From Acidimicrobiales bacterium AG-410-I20 (GTDB lineage Bacteria; Actinomycetota; Acidimicrobiia; Acidimicrobiales; MedAcidi-G1): 45,374 nt of DNA. A program made the translations under genes and the position numbers. The stretch is from NCBI GenBank assembly GCA_003215175.1, contig QCKS01000010.1:1-45374 (forward strand), given 5' to 3'. Of this stretch, positions 10,126 to 20,556 are shown one piece after another. Numbering within the stretch: position 1 is the first letter of the stretch; each line of letters opens with the position of its first letter. The notes under the pieces were generated by a model, which was not told the DNA's origin, ran no database searches, and saw only the letters and a list, made by a program, of their open reading frames with translations.

Positions 10126-13100
10126 TTAAGCAGTGGGATCAGTATCTTCTGTTTCAGCTGCTAAGGCGATTACATCTGCCTCATATGCACCTTCAAACTG
10201 ATCTTCACTTGAGTCCGTCTGTCCAGCTAACCATTCAGCAAGGTCTTGTTCTTCATCGACTGAGCTGTAGTAATCCATTGGCTTATAGTCAGGCGCATGT
10301 GGAGCAACGTTTCTATGTTGCGACATTCCTGTACCAGCAGGTACGAGTTTCCCGATAATTATGTTTTCCTTAAGTCCAACTAGACCATCACTCTTTGATT
10401 CAATGGCTGCTTCTGTAAGTACACGTGTAGTTTCTTGGAATGAAGCGGCTGATAGCCAAGACTGTGTAGCAAGAGAAGCTTTTGTAATACCCATCAATTC
10501 AGGTCGCCCTTCCGCTGGTTTTTGTCCTTCATCGACTAACAAACGGTTAGTTTCAGCAAAGGCCCTTTGGTCTACTTGTTCTTCTGGCAGAAACTCTGAG
10601 TCTCCTGGGTCAATAATTTTTACTCTCCGTGTCATCTGTCGAACAATTAGTTCTATATGTTTGTCATGGATTGACACGCCCTGATCTCGATAGACCTTCT
10701 GCACTTCCTCTACGAGATATTGTTGAGTTTCTCTCACACCTTTGATTTCTAATAATTCTTTAGGGTCTCTTGGACCTTCAACAATTGCATCTCCGGCTTT
10801 AACTTCTTGGCCATCAGATACTTCCAACCGAGGTTGTCCAGGGATCAAGTAGGTTTCTTCTGTGCCATCATCAGCGACAACAGTGACTTCACGTCCTCTG
10901 CCCTCATCTTCACCTATACGTACAACTCCAGAAATACGAGCCAAGGTTGCTTTTCCTTTTGGAGTTCTTGCTTCAAAAAGTTCGACAACTCTAGGGAGAC
11001 CTCCAGCAAGGTCTTTTCCTGCAACACCTCCAGTATGGAATGTACGCATGGTTAATTGTGTTCCAGGTTCCCCAATTGACTGAGCGGCGATTACACCGAC
11101 TGCCTCACCAACTTCGATTGGTTTGCTTGTAGCTAGAGACATTCCGTAACAGGCTGCTGAAATACCTATTGCTGAGTCGTCAGTTAAAGGAGAGAGAACT
11201 CTCACTCGATTAACTTCCGGGTCATCTCTAAGAGTATTCATTTCATTTTCGCCAACAATTGTTCCGGCTTCTAATACAGATCCGTCGGAAAGTTTGATTT
11301 CATCAGCAAGAGTTCGGCTTAATAAGCGTGTATCAAGGTAGGTTCTTTTATCTTCTTGGTCTGGTTCAACATCATCAATCCAAACACCGAAGACTGGACC
11401 ATCTCCTTCAAATGGATCATTCTCATTAATTATGAGTTCTTGTGAGACGTCAACTAAACGTCTTGTTAAGTAACCAGAGTCAGCGGTTCTTAAAGCCGTA
11501 TCAACTAATCCTTTTCGTGCTCCCGGTGTAGCAATGAAATATTCAAGCATCGCTAAACCTTCTCGGAAGTTTGACTTGATAGGCCGAGGGATCATATCTC
11601 CACGTGGGTTAGCCACGAGCCCACGCATACCAGCAATCTGTCTGACCTGCATCATGTTTCCGCGTGCACCTGAATCAACCATGACATCTATCGGGTTAAA
11701 ACGTTGAGCTTGTAGAGCCACAATCATTTTTTCTGTCACTTCTGCGGTAGCAGCATTCCAAATCTCTACTTCTTTTTGGCGTCTTTCTCCGTCAGTAATA
11801 ATTCCTCGACGGAATTGAGTTTCTACTTTCTCAGCATCTTTTTCGTGACGATCAAGAATGTCTCGCTTCTCAACTGGAGTTTTTACGTCATCTATTGAAA
11901 CAGTTAACCCAGATTGTGTAGCAAATTTAAAACATAAGTCTTTTAAGTTATCGAGGCTTTCAGCGACGACTTTCTTTGGATAATGTCTTGCAAGATCATC
12001 AACAAGATCAGTCATACCTTTTTTATCAACCTGGCTATTTATATACCCAAAGCCCTGAGGAAGTGCCTCATTGAAAAGAACTCGTCCAGGTGTAGTTGAA
12101 TGCCATGTAGCAGGACTTCCATTAGATTCTGTGGCTTTCAAATCAGGGTATTCATCCGAGCGATACTCAATTGATGAATGAAGATTTATATTGCCCAATT
12201 CCAAAGCGTGTTCAATTTCGTGTATACGTCTGAACATTCCTTCTTTTTGTTCTGCATCTACAGGATCCATCGTGAGGTAATAACCACCGATGATCATGTC
12301 CTGTGTTGGAGTCACCAAAGGTCTACCATGTGCAGGGCTTAGAACATTGTTTGCAGAAAGCATAAGTATTCTTGCTTCTGCTTGTGCTTCTGCGGATAGA
12401 GGAAGATGGACTGCCATTTGATCGCCATCAAAGTCAGCATTGAACGCTGTACAGACAAGCGGATGAATTTGAATCGCTTTGCCATCAACTAGCACTGGTT
12501 CAAATGCTTGAATACCTAAACGGTGCAAAGTTGGCGCGCGATTAAGAAGAACAGGATGTTCTTTAATTACATCACCAAGGACTCCCCACACATGTGCTTT
12601 CCGACGTTCAACCATACGTTTTGCAGATTTAATGTTCGGTGCTAATTCATCATCGACAAGACGTTTCATCACGAATGGTTTAAATAATTCAAGTGCCATG
12701 ATTTTTGGCAAACCGCACTGATGGAATTTCAGCGTAGGCCCAGCAACAATTACTGAACGCCCAGAATAATCTACGCGCTTACCCAAAAGATTTTGACGGA
12801 AACGCCCCTGCTTACCTTTAAGCATGTCTGAGAGAGATTTAAGTGGACGATTGCCTGGACCAGTAACTGGTCTTCCACGTCGTCCATTGTCAAATAAAGC
12901 GTCTACAGCTTCCTGAAGCATCCTTTTCTCATTATTTATAATGATTCCGGGAGCTCCAAGATCTAACAATCTCTTCAAACGATTATTGCGATTTATAACT
13001 CTTCTATAAAGATCGTTTAAATCTGAGGTTGCAAACCGTCCACCATCGAGTTGAACCATCGGGCGAAGTTCTGGAGGGATCACTGGAACAGCATCAAGAA

Positions 13101-14094
13101 TCATCGCTCGAGGATCATTAATTCTTCGACCATATTTATCTCTGCGGTTAAAAGCAGCCACTATCTTGAGTCGTTTGATAGCTTTCTGCTTACGTTGAGC
13201 AGAAAGGCCCTTTTCTCCAGAAGGTGGATCTATTTGCTCACGCAGTTTCATTTCTTCTTCATCGAAATCGGTTCGATCAATTAACCGGGCTAGGACGTCT
13301 GCTCCCATGCCTCCTTCAAAATAATCTCCCCAGCGGTCAGCTAGTTCTGTCCAAAGGCGCTCGTCTTCGATAATTTGTCGAGAGAAAAGTCCTTGGAATT
13401 CATCCCATGCACGATTTAAAACATCGATCTCTGATTCATACTGATCTCGAAGATAAGCAAGATCTTTGTCAGCAGCTTTTTGTAATGCTTTAAGATCGGC
13501 TTCTTTGCCATCCTCATTTTCTATTTCGGCTAATTCAGCTTCAAGAGTTTCCTGACGACGGTTAAGTTCTTCATCGCGCTCTTCTTCGATGGCTTTTCTT
13601 TCTTCAGCCAACTCTTCTTCGAGCATTGAGAGGTCTTCATGACGTTTCTCTTCATCTACCCAAACAACCATGTTTGCGGCAAAATAAATTACTTTCTCAA
13701 GTTGTTTAGCTTTTAGTTCTTCTCGTGGTTCTGTCCCCATAAGTAGGTAAGCCAGCCAAGATCGTGTGCCACGTAAATACCAAATGTGAACAGCAGGAGC
13801 TGCTAATTCAATATGGCCCATGCGTTCGCGGCGAACTTTTGAACGCGTAACTTCAACGCCACACCGTTCGCAAATAATCCCCTTGAATCTGACTCTCTTA
13901 TACTTCCCGCAATAGCATTCCCAATCTTTTGTAGGCCCAAAGATCTTCTCGCAAAAAAGACCATCTTTTTCAGGCTTTAAAGTTCGGTAATTAATTGTCT
14001 CAGGCTTTTTAACTTCGCCGTTTGACCACATACGGATACCATCCGGTGTAGCTAAACCGATCTGAATTTGATTGAAATCATTAACATCAAGCAC
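10126..14094 (-). CDS. rpoC: DNA-directed RNA polymerase subunit beta-prime
   Basis: Beta-prime carries the catalytic Mg2+ site of RNA polymerase. The 1322-residue product has the N-terminal zinc ligands C60, C62, C75 and C78 and the catalytic [12 protein letters not shown]. It also has the trigger-loop-region blocks [20 protein letters not shown] and [19 protein letters not shown]. Residues about 150-230 form a long charged coiled coil rich in Glu/Lys/Arg; an insert at this place is characteristic of actinobacterial RpoC and is the best taxonomic marker in the window. It starts 41 bases after rpoB and ends 148 bases before rpsL. The C-terminal tail is acidic. Confidence 0.98.
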   Translation of the reverse strand: MLDVNDFNQIQIGLATPDGIRMWSNGEVKKPETINYRTLKPEKDGLFCEKIFGPTKDWECYCGKYKRVRFKGIICERCGVEVTRSKVRRERMGHIELAAPAVHIWYLRGTRSWLAYLLMGTEPREELKAKQLEKVIYFAANMVVWVDEEKRHEDLSMLEEELAEERKAIEEERDEELNRRQETLEAELAEIENEDGKEADLKALQKAADKDLAYLRDQYESEIDVLNRAWDEFQGLFSRQIIEDERLWTELADRWGDYFEGGMGADVLARLIDRTDFDEEEMKLREQIDPPSGEKGLSAQRKQKAIKRLKIVAAFNRRDKYGRRINDPRAMILDAVPVIPPELRPMVQLDGGRFATSDLNDLYRRVINRNNRLKRLLDLGAPGIIINNEKRMLQEAVDALFDNGRRGRPVTGPGNRPLKSLSDMLKGKQGRFRQNLLGKRVDYSGRSVIVAGPTLKFHQCGLPKIMALELFKPFVMKRLVDDELAPNIKSAKRMVERRKAHVWGVLGDVIKEHPVLLNRAPTLHRLGIQAFEPVLVDGKAIQIHPLVCTAFNADFDGDQMAVHLPLSAEAQAEARILMLSANNVLSPAHGRPLVTPTQDMIIGGYYLTMDPVDAEQKEGMFRRIHEIEHALELGNINLHSSIEYRSDEYPDLKATESNGSPATWHSTTPGRVLFNEALPQGFGYINSQVDKKGMTDLVDDLARHYPKKVVAESLDNLKDLCFKFATQSGLTVSIDDVKTPVEKRDILDRHEKDAEKVETQFRRGIITDGERRQKEVEIWNAATAEVTEKMIVALQAQRFNPIDVMVDSGARGNMMQVRQIAGMRGLVANPRGDMIPRPIKSNFREGLAMLEYFIATPGARKGLVDTALRTADSGYLTRRLVDVSQELIINENDPFEGDGPVFGVWIDDVEPDQEDKRTYLDTRLLSRTLADEIKLSDGSVLEAGTIVGENEMNTLRDDPEVNRVRVLSPLTDDSAIGISAACYGMSLATSKPIEVGEAVGVIAAQSIGEPGTQLTMRTFHTGGVAGKDLAGGLPRVVELFEARTPKGKATLARISGVVRIGEDEGRGREVTVVADDGTEETYLIPGQPRLEVSDGQEVKAGDAIVEGPRDPKELLEIKGVRETQQYLVEEVQKVYRDQGVSIHDKHIELIVRQMTRRVKIIDPGDSEFLPEEQVDQRAFAETNRLLVDEGQKPAEGRPELMGITKASLATQSWLSAASFQETTRVLTEAAIESKSDGLVGLKENIIIGKLVPAGTGMSQHRNVAPHAPDYKPMDYYSSVDEEQDLAEWLAGQTDSSEDQFEGAYEADVIALAAETEDTDPTA

Positions 14095-14135
14095 TTGTTT
14101 TTTTCCTACATTTATTTCTATTTCAGGGCCAATAC

Positions 14136-17100
14136 TTACCTAATAACACCAACGTTTCGGCGTTCATCTTCATCATCTGAACCACGTTCTGGGCGGGATA
14201 GATCAATACCAAGTTCTTCCGTCGCGCGATAAACGTCTTCGTCTAATTCTCTTATCTCAACCTGCTGACCAGCTTGATCCAGCACTTCAACATCTAGGCA
14301 CAAGGATTGCATTTCCTTAATCAAGACTTTGAAACTCTCCGGAATACCAGGTTCAGGAATATTGTCCCCTTTGACAATTGATTCATAAACACGTACCCGA
14401 CCTAGAACGTCATCTGACTTAATTGTGAGTAATTCTTGTAAGCAATATGCAGCTCCATAAGCTTCAAGAGCCCAGACTTCCATTTCACCAAACCGCTGAC
14501 CGCCAAACTGGGCCTTACCACCTAGTGGTTGTTGTGTGATCATTGAGTACGGACCAGTAGAGCGTGCATGAACTTTGTCATCGATCAAGTGAGCCAACTT
14601 AAGAATATATACATAGCCAAGTGTCACCTCATTGTCATAAGGCTCCCCTGTTCGACCGTTGTATAAGGTTGCTTTACCGTCTAGACCTATCAATCTGTCA
14701 CCGGAAGAAGCTTCAGGATTGATGTTGGTTAATATTTTTTGGATTGTTGGATGTTTTCCAGCTTGATCTTCTTCGTCCCAGTGTGCTCCGTCAAAGACTG
14801 GAGTAGCGACGTGTACCGCTGGAGGAGTGGACGGGCGAGTTTTACGCTCCGTTCCTCTAACAGGTTGCTGCCCTTCTATTTGACCATTAACTTCCCATCC
14901 CCAACGGGCGCAGTAGCCAAGATGCGCTTCTAATACCTGGCCTACGTTCATTCGTGAAGGAACTCCAAGAGGGTTCAAAATAATATCTACTGGTGTTCCA
15001 TCAGCCATATAAGGCATGTCTTCTATTGGTAGCACTTTAGAAATAACGCCTTTATTGCCGTGACGTCCAGCTAATTTGTCTCCAACACTAATCTTGCGTT
15101 TCTGTGCGACATACACACGAACTAGTTGGTTTACGCCTGGAGGTAATTCATCGCCTTCATCGCGATTGAACACTTTTACATCAATTACCTTCCCACTTTC
15201 GCCGTGAGGAACTTTCATTGATGTATCGCGAACTTCTCGAGCTTTTTCGCCAAAGATTGCCCTCAATAAGCGTTCTTCGGGAGTCAACTCAGTTTCACCT
15301 TTTGGAGTTACCTTTCCTACTAGAACGTCGCCAGGTCCTACTTCAGCTCCAACTCTGACAATTCCCAAGTCGTCTAGGTCTGCCATTATTTCGTCAGAGA
15401 GGTTAGGAATATCTCTAGTGATTTCTTCAGGTCCTAGTTTTGTGTCACGCGCATCTACTTCGTGTTCATGGATATGAACAGAGGTGAGTACGTCGTCTTT
15501 TACTAGACGTTCAGAAACAATGATGGCGTCTTCAAAGTTGTATCCTTCCCAACACATGAAAGCCACTAGTAAATTTTTGCCTAGTGCAAGTTCACCGCCA
15601 TCAGTAGACGGTCCGTCTGCTAGAACTTGGCCTTTCTTTACTTTGTCACCAGGTGAGACCAAGACTTTCTGGTTAATGCAGGTGTTTTGATTTGAGCGTT
15701 GGAATTTCAGCAATTCATGTCTAACTCTTGGAGAGTTATGCCCTTCTGGGGTTTTTCTATATTCAACAGTGATGCCTACGCCATCAACTTCAACAACGGT
15801 TCCAGCTTCTTGCGCCAGAATCATTTCGGCAGCATCATGGGCTGCTTTGGCTTCAATTCCAGTTCCTATATAGGGTGCTTCACTTCTCAAAAGTGGCACT
15901 GCTTGTCTCTGCATGTTTGCACCCATCAGCGCTCTGTTAGCATCGTCATGCTCTAAGAATGGGATTAGTGCAGTGGCCACTGAAACAATTTGTTTTGGTG
16001 AAACGTCCATTAACTGAACTTCTTCAGCTGGTACATACGAAATTTCTGTAGTTGCACCGAAGAACACGTCTCTTTCGAGTTGGAGTTTCAAATCATTCAA
16101 AGACGCTGCTTGCGGTGACTGTCTTACCAGCACCCTTTCATTTACGAATCTTCCGTTTTTGTCAAGAGGTGCGTTTGCCTGAGCTACAACATATTCTTCT
16201 TCTTCGTCAGCGGCGAGGTAGCGGATTTCATCAGTTACCTTTCCGTTCTTTACGACTCGATATGGGCACTCTATGAAACCAAATTCATTTACTTGGCCGT
16301 AGGTTGCTAGCCCCCCAATAAGTCCAATATTTGGCCCTTCTGGTGTTTCAATTGGGCACATGCGACCATAGTGAGAAAAGTGAACATCTCTTACTTCAAA
16401 TCCAGCTCTTTCTCGTGAAAGTCCACCTGGTCCAAGAGCTGAAAGACGACGTCGGTGGTTTAACCCGGATAACGGATTGACTTGATCCATAAACTGAGAA
16501 AGTTGGCTTGCTCCAAAAAACTCTTTTATGGCAGCCACCACTGGTCGGATGTTGATCAAACTTGTGGGTGTGATTGACTCCACATCTTGTGTGGTCATTC
16601 GTTCCCTTACTACTCGTTCTAAACGAGATAAACCAATGCGAACTTGATTCTGGATTAATTCCCCTACTGAACGAACTCGTCGATTCGCGAAATGGTCTTG
16701 GTCATCTAAGCGATAGCCAGGTTCACCTTTTGCTAAGTGAAGCAAATAGGTGCAAGTAGCGAGTACTTCAGAACGAGTTAAAACTGTTTGATCTTCTTTG
16801 GGTTTTTCAAGTTCAATACCAAAGAGATCTTCTAATTTTTTGATCTCAGGTCCTAATTTTCGATTTAACTTGTATCGCCCAACACGAGAAAGGTCATATC
16901 GTCGGGATTCGAAGAAAGCATTTCTTAAATAAGCGCGAGCTGCTTCAACAGAAGCTGGTTCCCCAGGGCGGACACGCTTGTATATCTCTAGTAGCGCTTC
17001 TTCCTCGGTTACATGGTTATTTTTATCTTTTTCCCACTGTCCTTCTAAGAAGTCAAAGTAATTTACAAGTTTTTGAAGAAAGCCTGGGTAATTTTCTTCT

Positions 17101-17735
17101 CCATATCCAAGTGCTCGTAAGAGAGTAAACATGGAGAGACGACGTTTTCTTGCGACTTTTGTGCCTGCTGTAACATCTTTTCCAGGTTTTTGTTCAACAT
17201 CAAATTCGATCCATTCTCCTCTATATGGGTGAATGGTTCCTTTCACTAACTGATGCTTTTGAAGGTTTCTGAGTCGATATCTTTCGCCAGGTTCAAAAAT
17301 AACTCCAGGTGATCGAACTAACTGTGAGACTATGACTCTCTCAGTTCCATTGATGATGAATGTTCCTTTTTCGGTCATTCTTGGGAAATCACCAATGAAG
17401 ACTGTTTGTTCTTTGATTTCTCCTGTATCTCTGTTCATGAATGTTGCACGAACAAAAATTGATGAAGAATACGTCATGTCTCGTTCACGGCATTCTTCTA
17501 CTGTGAACTTAGGCGGGGGACATAAATCTTCGTCTTTTGGATCAAAGACAAACTCAAGTGAAAGGGTTTCACTGAAATCGGTTATTGGGCTTATATCTTG
17601 GAACGTATCGGTTATACCGTGATTGAGGAACCATTGAAATGACTCTCTTTGGATCGCAATCAGGTCTGGAAGTTCATGAGTATCCTCAAGATTTCCGAAC
17701 GAATATCGCTCCCGGTCAAAAGGGCGGACAGACAC
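14136..17735 (-). CDS. rpoB: DNA-directed RNA polymerase subunit beta
   Basis: The 1199-residue beta subunit has all expected blocks: [20 protein letters not shown], the [20 protein letters not shown] region, [10 protein letters not shown] and [20 protein letters not shown] near the C-terminus. The rifampicin-pocket segment at 16,452-16,511 reads [20 protein letters not shown]. Relative to Escherichia coli it has Val at 518 (usually Asn) and Asn at 525 (usually Thr), while D516, H526, R529 and S531 are kept. It lies 195 bases after rplL and 41 bases before rpoC. Confidence 0.98.
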   Translation of the reverse strand: MSVRPFDRERYSFGNLEDTHELPDLIAIQRESFQWFLNHGITDTFQDISPITDFSETLSLEFVFDPKDEDLCPPPKFTVEECRERDMTYSSSIFVRATFMNRDTGEIKEQTVFIGDFPRMTEKGTFIINGTERVIVSQLVRSPGVIFEPGERYRLRNLQKHQLVKGTIHPYRGEWIEFDVEQKPGKDVTAGTKVARKRRLSMFTLLRALGYGEENYPGFLQKLVNYFDFLEGQWEKDKNNHVTEEEALLEIYKRVRPGEPASVEAARAYLRNAFFESRRYDLSRVGRYKLNRKLGPEIKKLEDLFGIELEKPKEDQTVLTRSEVLATCTYLLHLAKGEPGYRLDDQDHFANRRVRSVGELIQNQVRIGLSRLERVVRERMTTQDVESITPTSLINIRPVVAAIKEFFGASQLSQFMDQVNPLSGLNHRRRLSALGPGGLSRERAGFEVRDVHFSHYGRMCPIETPEGPNIGLIGGLATYGQVNEFGFIECPYRVVKNGKVTDEIRYLAADEEEEYVVAQANAPLDKNGRFVNERVLVRQSPQAASLNDLKLQLERDVFFGATTEISYVPAEEVQLMDVSPKQIVSVATALIPFLEHDDANRALMGANMQRQAVPLLRSEAPYIGTGIEAKAAHDAAEMILAQEAGTVVEVDGVGITVEYRKTPEGHNSPRVRHELLKFQRSNQNTCINQKVLVSPGDKVKKGQVLADGPSTDGGELALGKNLLVAFMCWEGYNFEDAIIVSERLVKDDVLTSVHIHEHEVDARDTKLGPEEITRDIPNLSDEIMADLDDLGIVRVGAEVGPGDVLVGKVTPKGETELTPEERLLRAIFGEKAREVRDTSMKVPHGESGKVIDVKVFNRDEGDELPPGVNQLVRVYVAQKRKISVGDKLAGRHGNKGVISKVLPIEDMPYMADGTPVDIILNPLGVPSRMNVGQVLEAHLGYCARWGWEVNGQIEGQQPVRGTERKTRPSTPPAVHVATPVFDGAHWDEEDQAGKHPTIQKILTNINPEASSGDRLIGLDGKATLYNGRTGEPYDNEVTLGYVYILKLAHLIDDKVHARSTGPYSMITQQPLGGKAQFGGQRFGEMEVWALEAYGAAYCLQELLTIKSDDVLGRVRVYESIVKGDNIPEPGIPESFKVLIKEMQSLCLDVEVLDQAGQQVEIRELDEDVYRATEELGIDLSRPERGSDDEDERRNVGVIR

Positions 17736-17778
17736 CTAACAAAACTCCTGGGCGGAAGACGGATCATGGGCAGCACCA

Positions 17779-17801
17779 GCCTTGCTGAAAAACAGTAAGG
17801 C
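17779..17801 (-). promoter_or_regulatory. Stem-loop 2 in rplL-rpoB intergenic region
   Basis: GCCTTGCTG and CAGTAAGGC (plus-strand reading) pair over nine positions with one mismatch around a five-base A loop (T loop on the transcript strand). It lies about 45 bases upstream of the rpoB ATG. In Escherichia coli the rplL-rpoB gap holds a partial terminator and an RNase III site that set the ratio of ribosomal protein to polymerase; this hairpin is in the same place. Function here is inferred. Confidence 0.45.
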
Positions 17802-17826
17802 CAGCAAAGGGATCATAGTCAGAATA

Positions 17827-17847
17827 CTGGGGTCTCTGCAACCCCAG
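17827..17847 (-). promoter_or_regulatory. Stem-loop 1 in rplL-rpoB intergenic region, attenuator candidate
   Basis: A perfect 7-bp stem CTGGGGT/ACCCCAG encloses a 7-base loop, about 85 bases after the rplL stop. The transcript continues TATTCTGAC rather than a U-run, so full termination is not expected. Partial attenuation or processing between rplJL and rpoBC is likely by analogy with other bacteria. Confidence 0.5.
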
Positions 17848-17930
17848 CTCTAAAGCTTCTTTAATTAAATTGAAATAGGTTTTAAAGGAATTTTTAGTAT
17901 TTAACTGTTAATTCCTCGAACCCTCTCAAA

Positions 17931-18320
17931 TTACTTAAGTTCTACTGAAGCTCCAGCAGCTTCAAGCGCTTCTTTAGCTTTCTCTGCATCTTCTTTTGAT
18001 GCACCTTCAAGCACAGTGCTAGGAGCTCCATCAACTAGTTCTTTGGCATCTTTTAAGCCAAGGTTTGTTAACGCTCTTACTTCTTTGATCACAGGAATCT
18101 TATTGCCACCTGCATCAGCAAGAACTACATCAAATGAGTCTTGCTCATCGTCACCTGCTGAAGCATCTCCATCGCCTGCGGCGGCGGGGGCTGCTGCTAC
18201 TGCTGCTACTGGGGCAGCTGCAGTAACTCCAAACCTTTCTTCAAATTCACTTAGTAATTCACTTAGTTCCAAAACGCTCATCTCTGCGATTGCGTCTAGA
18301 ACTTCTTCTTTTGTAGCCAT
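17931..18320 (-). CDS. rplL: 50S ribosomal protein L7/L12
   Basis: L7/L12 forms the flexible stalk that recruits translation GTPases. The 129-residue product has the N-terminal dimerisation part ([20 protein letters not shown]), an Ala/Gly-rich hinge (about residues 34-55), and a C-terminal domain with [17 protein letters not shown]-like residues and the [14 protein letters not shown] factor-binding helix. It starts 2 bases after rplJ. Length is normal. Confidence 0.97.
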   Translation of the reverse strand: MATKEEVLDAIAEMSVLELSELLSEFEERFGVTAAAPVAAVAAAPAAAGDGDASAGDDEQDSFDVVLADAGGNKIPVIKEVRALTNLGLKDAKELVDGAPSTVLEGASKEDAEKAKEALEAAGASVELK

Positions 18321-18322
18321 AA

Positions 18323-19021
18323 TTAGCTCTCCTCGCTTTCTTCGGCCGTAGCCTCTTCGATTTCTATTTCTTGAACTTCTTCAGCCTCTTCAGCCTCTTC
18401 AGCCTCTTCAGCCTCTTCAGCCTCTTCAACCTCTTCAGCCTCTTCAGCCTCTTCAACTTCTGGTGTTCCTTCTGTTGATGCCTTCTGGTCTAAAAGAGCT
18501 TTTAGTGCATAAGCCATATTTTGTGGAAGTGCATTAAGCAACCCAGCCAATTGTTGAAGTGGCGCTGCAAGGGCTCCAGCAATCTGAGCAAGTAGTACTT
18601 CTCGTGGAGGAAGTTTGGCGAGTGCTTTGATCTGATCAGCAGAAAGAAGATTTCCTTCTAATAAGCCGCCTTTGACCACAAGAGATTCATTGGATTTAGC
18701 AAATTCACTTAATGCTTTAGCGACAGCCGCCGCATCGCCTTTTGTGCCATCTGGCTTTTCGGATACAAAAGCAAGGGCTGTTGGTCCTACCAAATGTTCT
18801 TCTAAATCTAAATTTAATTCATTGACAGCCAAACGAACGAGTGTGTTTTTGTAAACTTTGTATTCGCCCCCAACTGCCCGTAAGGCTTCACGCAATTCAG
18901 CAAGGGCAGGAACATCTAGTCCTCGGTACTCTGTAAGCACAAGCGCTTCAGTGTTAGCAATGCGGTCTCGAACTTCTTCAACCACTGCAGCTTTTCGACT
19001 ACGGATCTCTCCCATGCTCAC
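18323..19021 (-). CDS. rplJ: 50S ribosomal protein L10 with repetitive acidic tail
   Basis: L10 anchors L7/L12 dimers to the ribosome and, with them, represses its own operon by binding its leader RNA. Residues 1 to about 180 are an ordinary L10, with [33 protein letters not shown] and LKGGLLEGN-like blocks, and a hydrophobic alpha-helical segment [20 protein letters not shown]. After that comes a tail of about 45 residues made of Glu-Glu-Ala/Val repeats, encoded by nine copies of a 9-base unit (18,378-18,458). The family is usually 165-180 residues, so the tail is the odd part. It is 223 bases after rplA, with the L10 leader in that gap. Confidence 0.96.
   Translation of the reverse strand: MSMGEIRSRKAAVVEEVRDRIANTEALVLTEYRGLDVPALAELREALRAVGGEYKVYKNTLVRLAVNELNLDLEEHLVGPTALAFVSEKPDGTKGDAAAVAKALSEFAKSNESLVVKGGLLEGNLLSADQIKALAKLPPREVLLAQIAGALAAPLQQLAGLLNALPQNMAYALKALLDQKASTEGTPEVEEAEEAEEVEEAEEAEEAEEAEEAEEVQEIEIEEATAEESEES
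18378..18458. repeat. 9-bp tandem repeat encoding acidic tail of L10
   Basis: Nine consecutive units of TCTTCAGCC (plus-strand reading): five perfect, one with A for G, two perfect, and a last degenerate one. They lie in frame in rplJ and encode Glu-Glu-Ala on the minus strand. Because the unit is 9 bases, gain or loss by slippage would keep the frame. Confidence 0.95.
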
Positions 19022-19065
19022 TTGCCTCCTTTTTGTTTCGTTATCTTTTGGCTGTATTTTTACTC

Positions 19066-19180
19066 GCCGAAGACCACACTTAACTGCATTGTCAAGTGAG
19101 AAACCTGAGGCTCTCCTACTCGGGAAGAAACATTTCCCAATGTTTCAGTTCTGTCTATTGACAACCCGGAGGTCTTTGGT
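19066..19180 (-). promoter_or_regulatory. Ribosomal protein L10 leader (autoregulatory RNA)
   Basis: The 5' leader of rplJ shows the layout of the L10 leader family (Rfam RF00557). It opens ACCAAAGACCTCCGGG, which pairs with downstream CCCG, GGAG and AGGTTT pieces (19,101-19,124) to form an interrupted long stem. That stem holds a perfect 8-bp hairpin GAAACATT/AATGTTTC closed by a GGGA tetraloop (19,127-19,146). The AAGACC at 19,171-19,176 can also pair perfectly with GGTCTT at 19,070-19,075, giving a mutually exclusive fold. L10(L12)4 binding is known to repress rplJL through such leaders. The pairings are seen; the family assignment is by recollection of its consensus. Confidence 0.65.
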
Positions 19181-19244
19181 GAGCAATTTAATTGTCAAGA
19201 AAGGCTAACCGAACCTTGACTCATCCACACCCTGTGGTGAAGAA

Positions 19245-19940
19245 CTATTCAGTTAAATTGAGTGAATCAATCTGAATACTTGGTCCCATAGTCGAAGAAA
19301 CTGAAACTTTTCGGAAATACCGACCTTTAGCCGATGAGGGCTTTAGCCTTTCAAGTTCTTCAACTACTGCCTTTAAATTGTTAAATAAGTCTGGTGCTTC
19401 AAATGAAGCTTTCCCGATTGGAACTTGAACATTTCCATAGCGGTCAGTGCGAAATTCAACCTTTCCCCCTTTGAAGTCTTGTACTGCTTTTGCTGGGTCA
19501 TCGGTTACTGTTCCAGACTTCGGGTTGGGCATAAGGCCTCGTGGTCCAAGAGCTCGACCAAGTTTTCCAACTGTTGGCATCATTTCGGGAGTGGAGATTG
19601 CTACGTCAAAATCAAGCATTCCCCCTTCAACTTCTGCTGCTAAATCTTCTCCACCGACGAAGTCTGCACCAGCTTCTTTAGCTGCTGTTGCAGTCTCACC
19701 TTGAGCAAAAACAGCAACTCTTACATTCTTTCCGGTACCTGAAGGAAGGGCGACTGTTCCTCGAACCATTTCTTCAGACTTTCTAGGGTCCACACCTAAT
19801 CGAATGACCAGGTCAATTGTTTCATCAAATTTTGCTTGAGCTAGTGACCGCACTAACTCAATTGATTCTTGTCCGCCATACAGATGTTGGGGATCATATT
19901 TAGTTAGCGCTTCGTTATAGCGCTTTCCTTTTTTACTCAT
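19245..19940 (-). CDS. rplA: 50S ribosomal protein L1
   Basis: L1 forms the mobile stalk near the E site and represses the L11 operon in several bacteria. The 231-residue product opens [16 protein letters not shown] and has [39 protein letters not shown] and [18 protein letters not shown]. Length is normal. It follows rplK by 98 bases, a gap containing a perfect 6-bp hairpin (20,010-20,026). Confidence 0.97.
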   Translation of the reverse strand: MSKKGKRYNEALTKYDPQHLYGGQESIELVRSLAQAKFDETIDLVIRLGVDPRKSEEMVRGTVALPSGTGKNVRVAVFAQGETATAAKEAGADFVGGEDLAAEVEGGMLDFDVAISTPEMMPTVGKLGRALGPRGLMPNPKSGTVTDDPAKAVQDFKGGKVEFRTDRYGNVQVPIGKASFEAPDLFNNLKAVVEELERLKPSSAKGRYFRKVSVSSTMGPSIQIDSLNLTE

Positions 19941-20009
19941 TTCGCCATTCCTCCGGCTACCTCAATTTTTATTAATTTGAATAAGGTGAGGTGTTTCTTA
20001 TCTCAAACC

Positions 20010-20026
20010 GTTCCCTTAACGGGAAC
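20010..20026 (-). promoter_or_regulatory. Short stem-loop between rplK and rplA
   Basis: GTTCCC and GGGAAC form a perfect 6-bp stem with a 5-base loop, 13 bases after the rplK stop. It is followed on the transcript by GGTTTGAGATAAG, not a U-run. It could be an L1-binding or mRNA-stability element in the rplK-rplA unit. Function is not known. Confidence 0.35.
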
Positions 20027-20038
20027 TTAGAACTGTGA

Positions 20039-20464
20039 CTAAGCGACGGAAATCCCCATAGATCGGGCTGTTCCTGCGACCTGTTGCTTCGCTCCTTCAA
20101 TATCTAGGGCGTTTAGGTCGGGCATCTTGATTTCAGCGATTTCTTCAACTTGAGCCCAAGTGATTGTTCCAGCTTCTTCTCTACCAGGGTTCTGCGAGGC
20201 TTTTTCTAATCCGGCAGCTTGTCTAACTAGATAAGAAGTGGGTGGGGTCTTAGTTATAAATGTGAAAGATCGATCTTCATAAATCGTAATTTCTACTGGA
20301 ATTATTTGTCCACGCTTGTCTTCAGTTTTTGCGTTGTATTCCTTGCAGAAATCCATGATTGCTACACCGTGCGGTCCAAGTGCAGTACCAACAGGTGGAG
20401 CAGGAGAAGCTGACCCTGCTGGGATCTGAATTTTTACTGTTGTTAATACTTGTTTTTGGGCCAT
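20039..20464 (-). CDS. rplK: 50S ribosomal protein L11
   Basis: L11 forms the base of the factor-binding stalk and is needed for the stringent response through RelA. The 141-residue product has [20 protein letters not shown], the loop [13 protein letters not shown] and a C-terminal rRNA-binding domain with [18 protein letters not shown]. Length is normal. It is 92 bases after nusG; the gap is AT-rich and holds a weak hairpin AGTTGA/TCAACT at 20,485-20,503. Confidence 0.97.
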   Translation of the reverse strand: MAQKQVLTTVKIQIPAGSASPAPPVGTALGPHGVAIMDFCKEYNAKTEDKRGQIIPVEITIYEDRSFTFITKTPPTSYLVRQAAGLEKASQNPGREEAGTITWAQVEEIAEIKMPDLNALDIEGAKQQVAGTARSMGISVA

Positions 20465-20556
20465 CTTAATTTTTTACTCTTTCAAGTTGAAATTTAATCA
20501 ACTGTATGAACGTTCAAGTCTGCGAGCAGGATGCCTATTTGGCAACCTCTTAATAA

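Noticed and set aside
9960-10358. Open frame of 132 codons on the plus strand over the rpoC-rpsL junction
   Set aside because: It overlaps the conserved rpoC end and the rpsL leader, and its translation shows no family pattern.
18016-18351. Open frame of 111 codons on the plus strand over rplL
   Set aside because: It is an Ala/Ser-rich antisense shadow of rplL produced by that gene's codon use.
18378-18458. CRISPR-like array
   Set aside because: The units are contiguous 9-mers in frame in rplJ with no spacers.
19193-19198. Perfect TTGACA on the minus strand upstream of rplJ, as a promoter
   Set aside because: No acceptable -10 hexamer lies 16-18 bases downstream, and it runs directly into the L10 leader structure.
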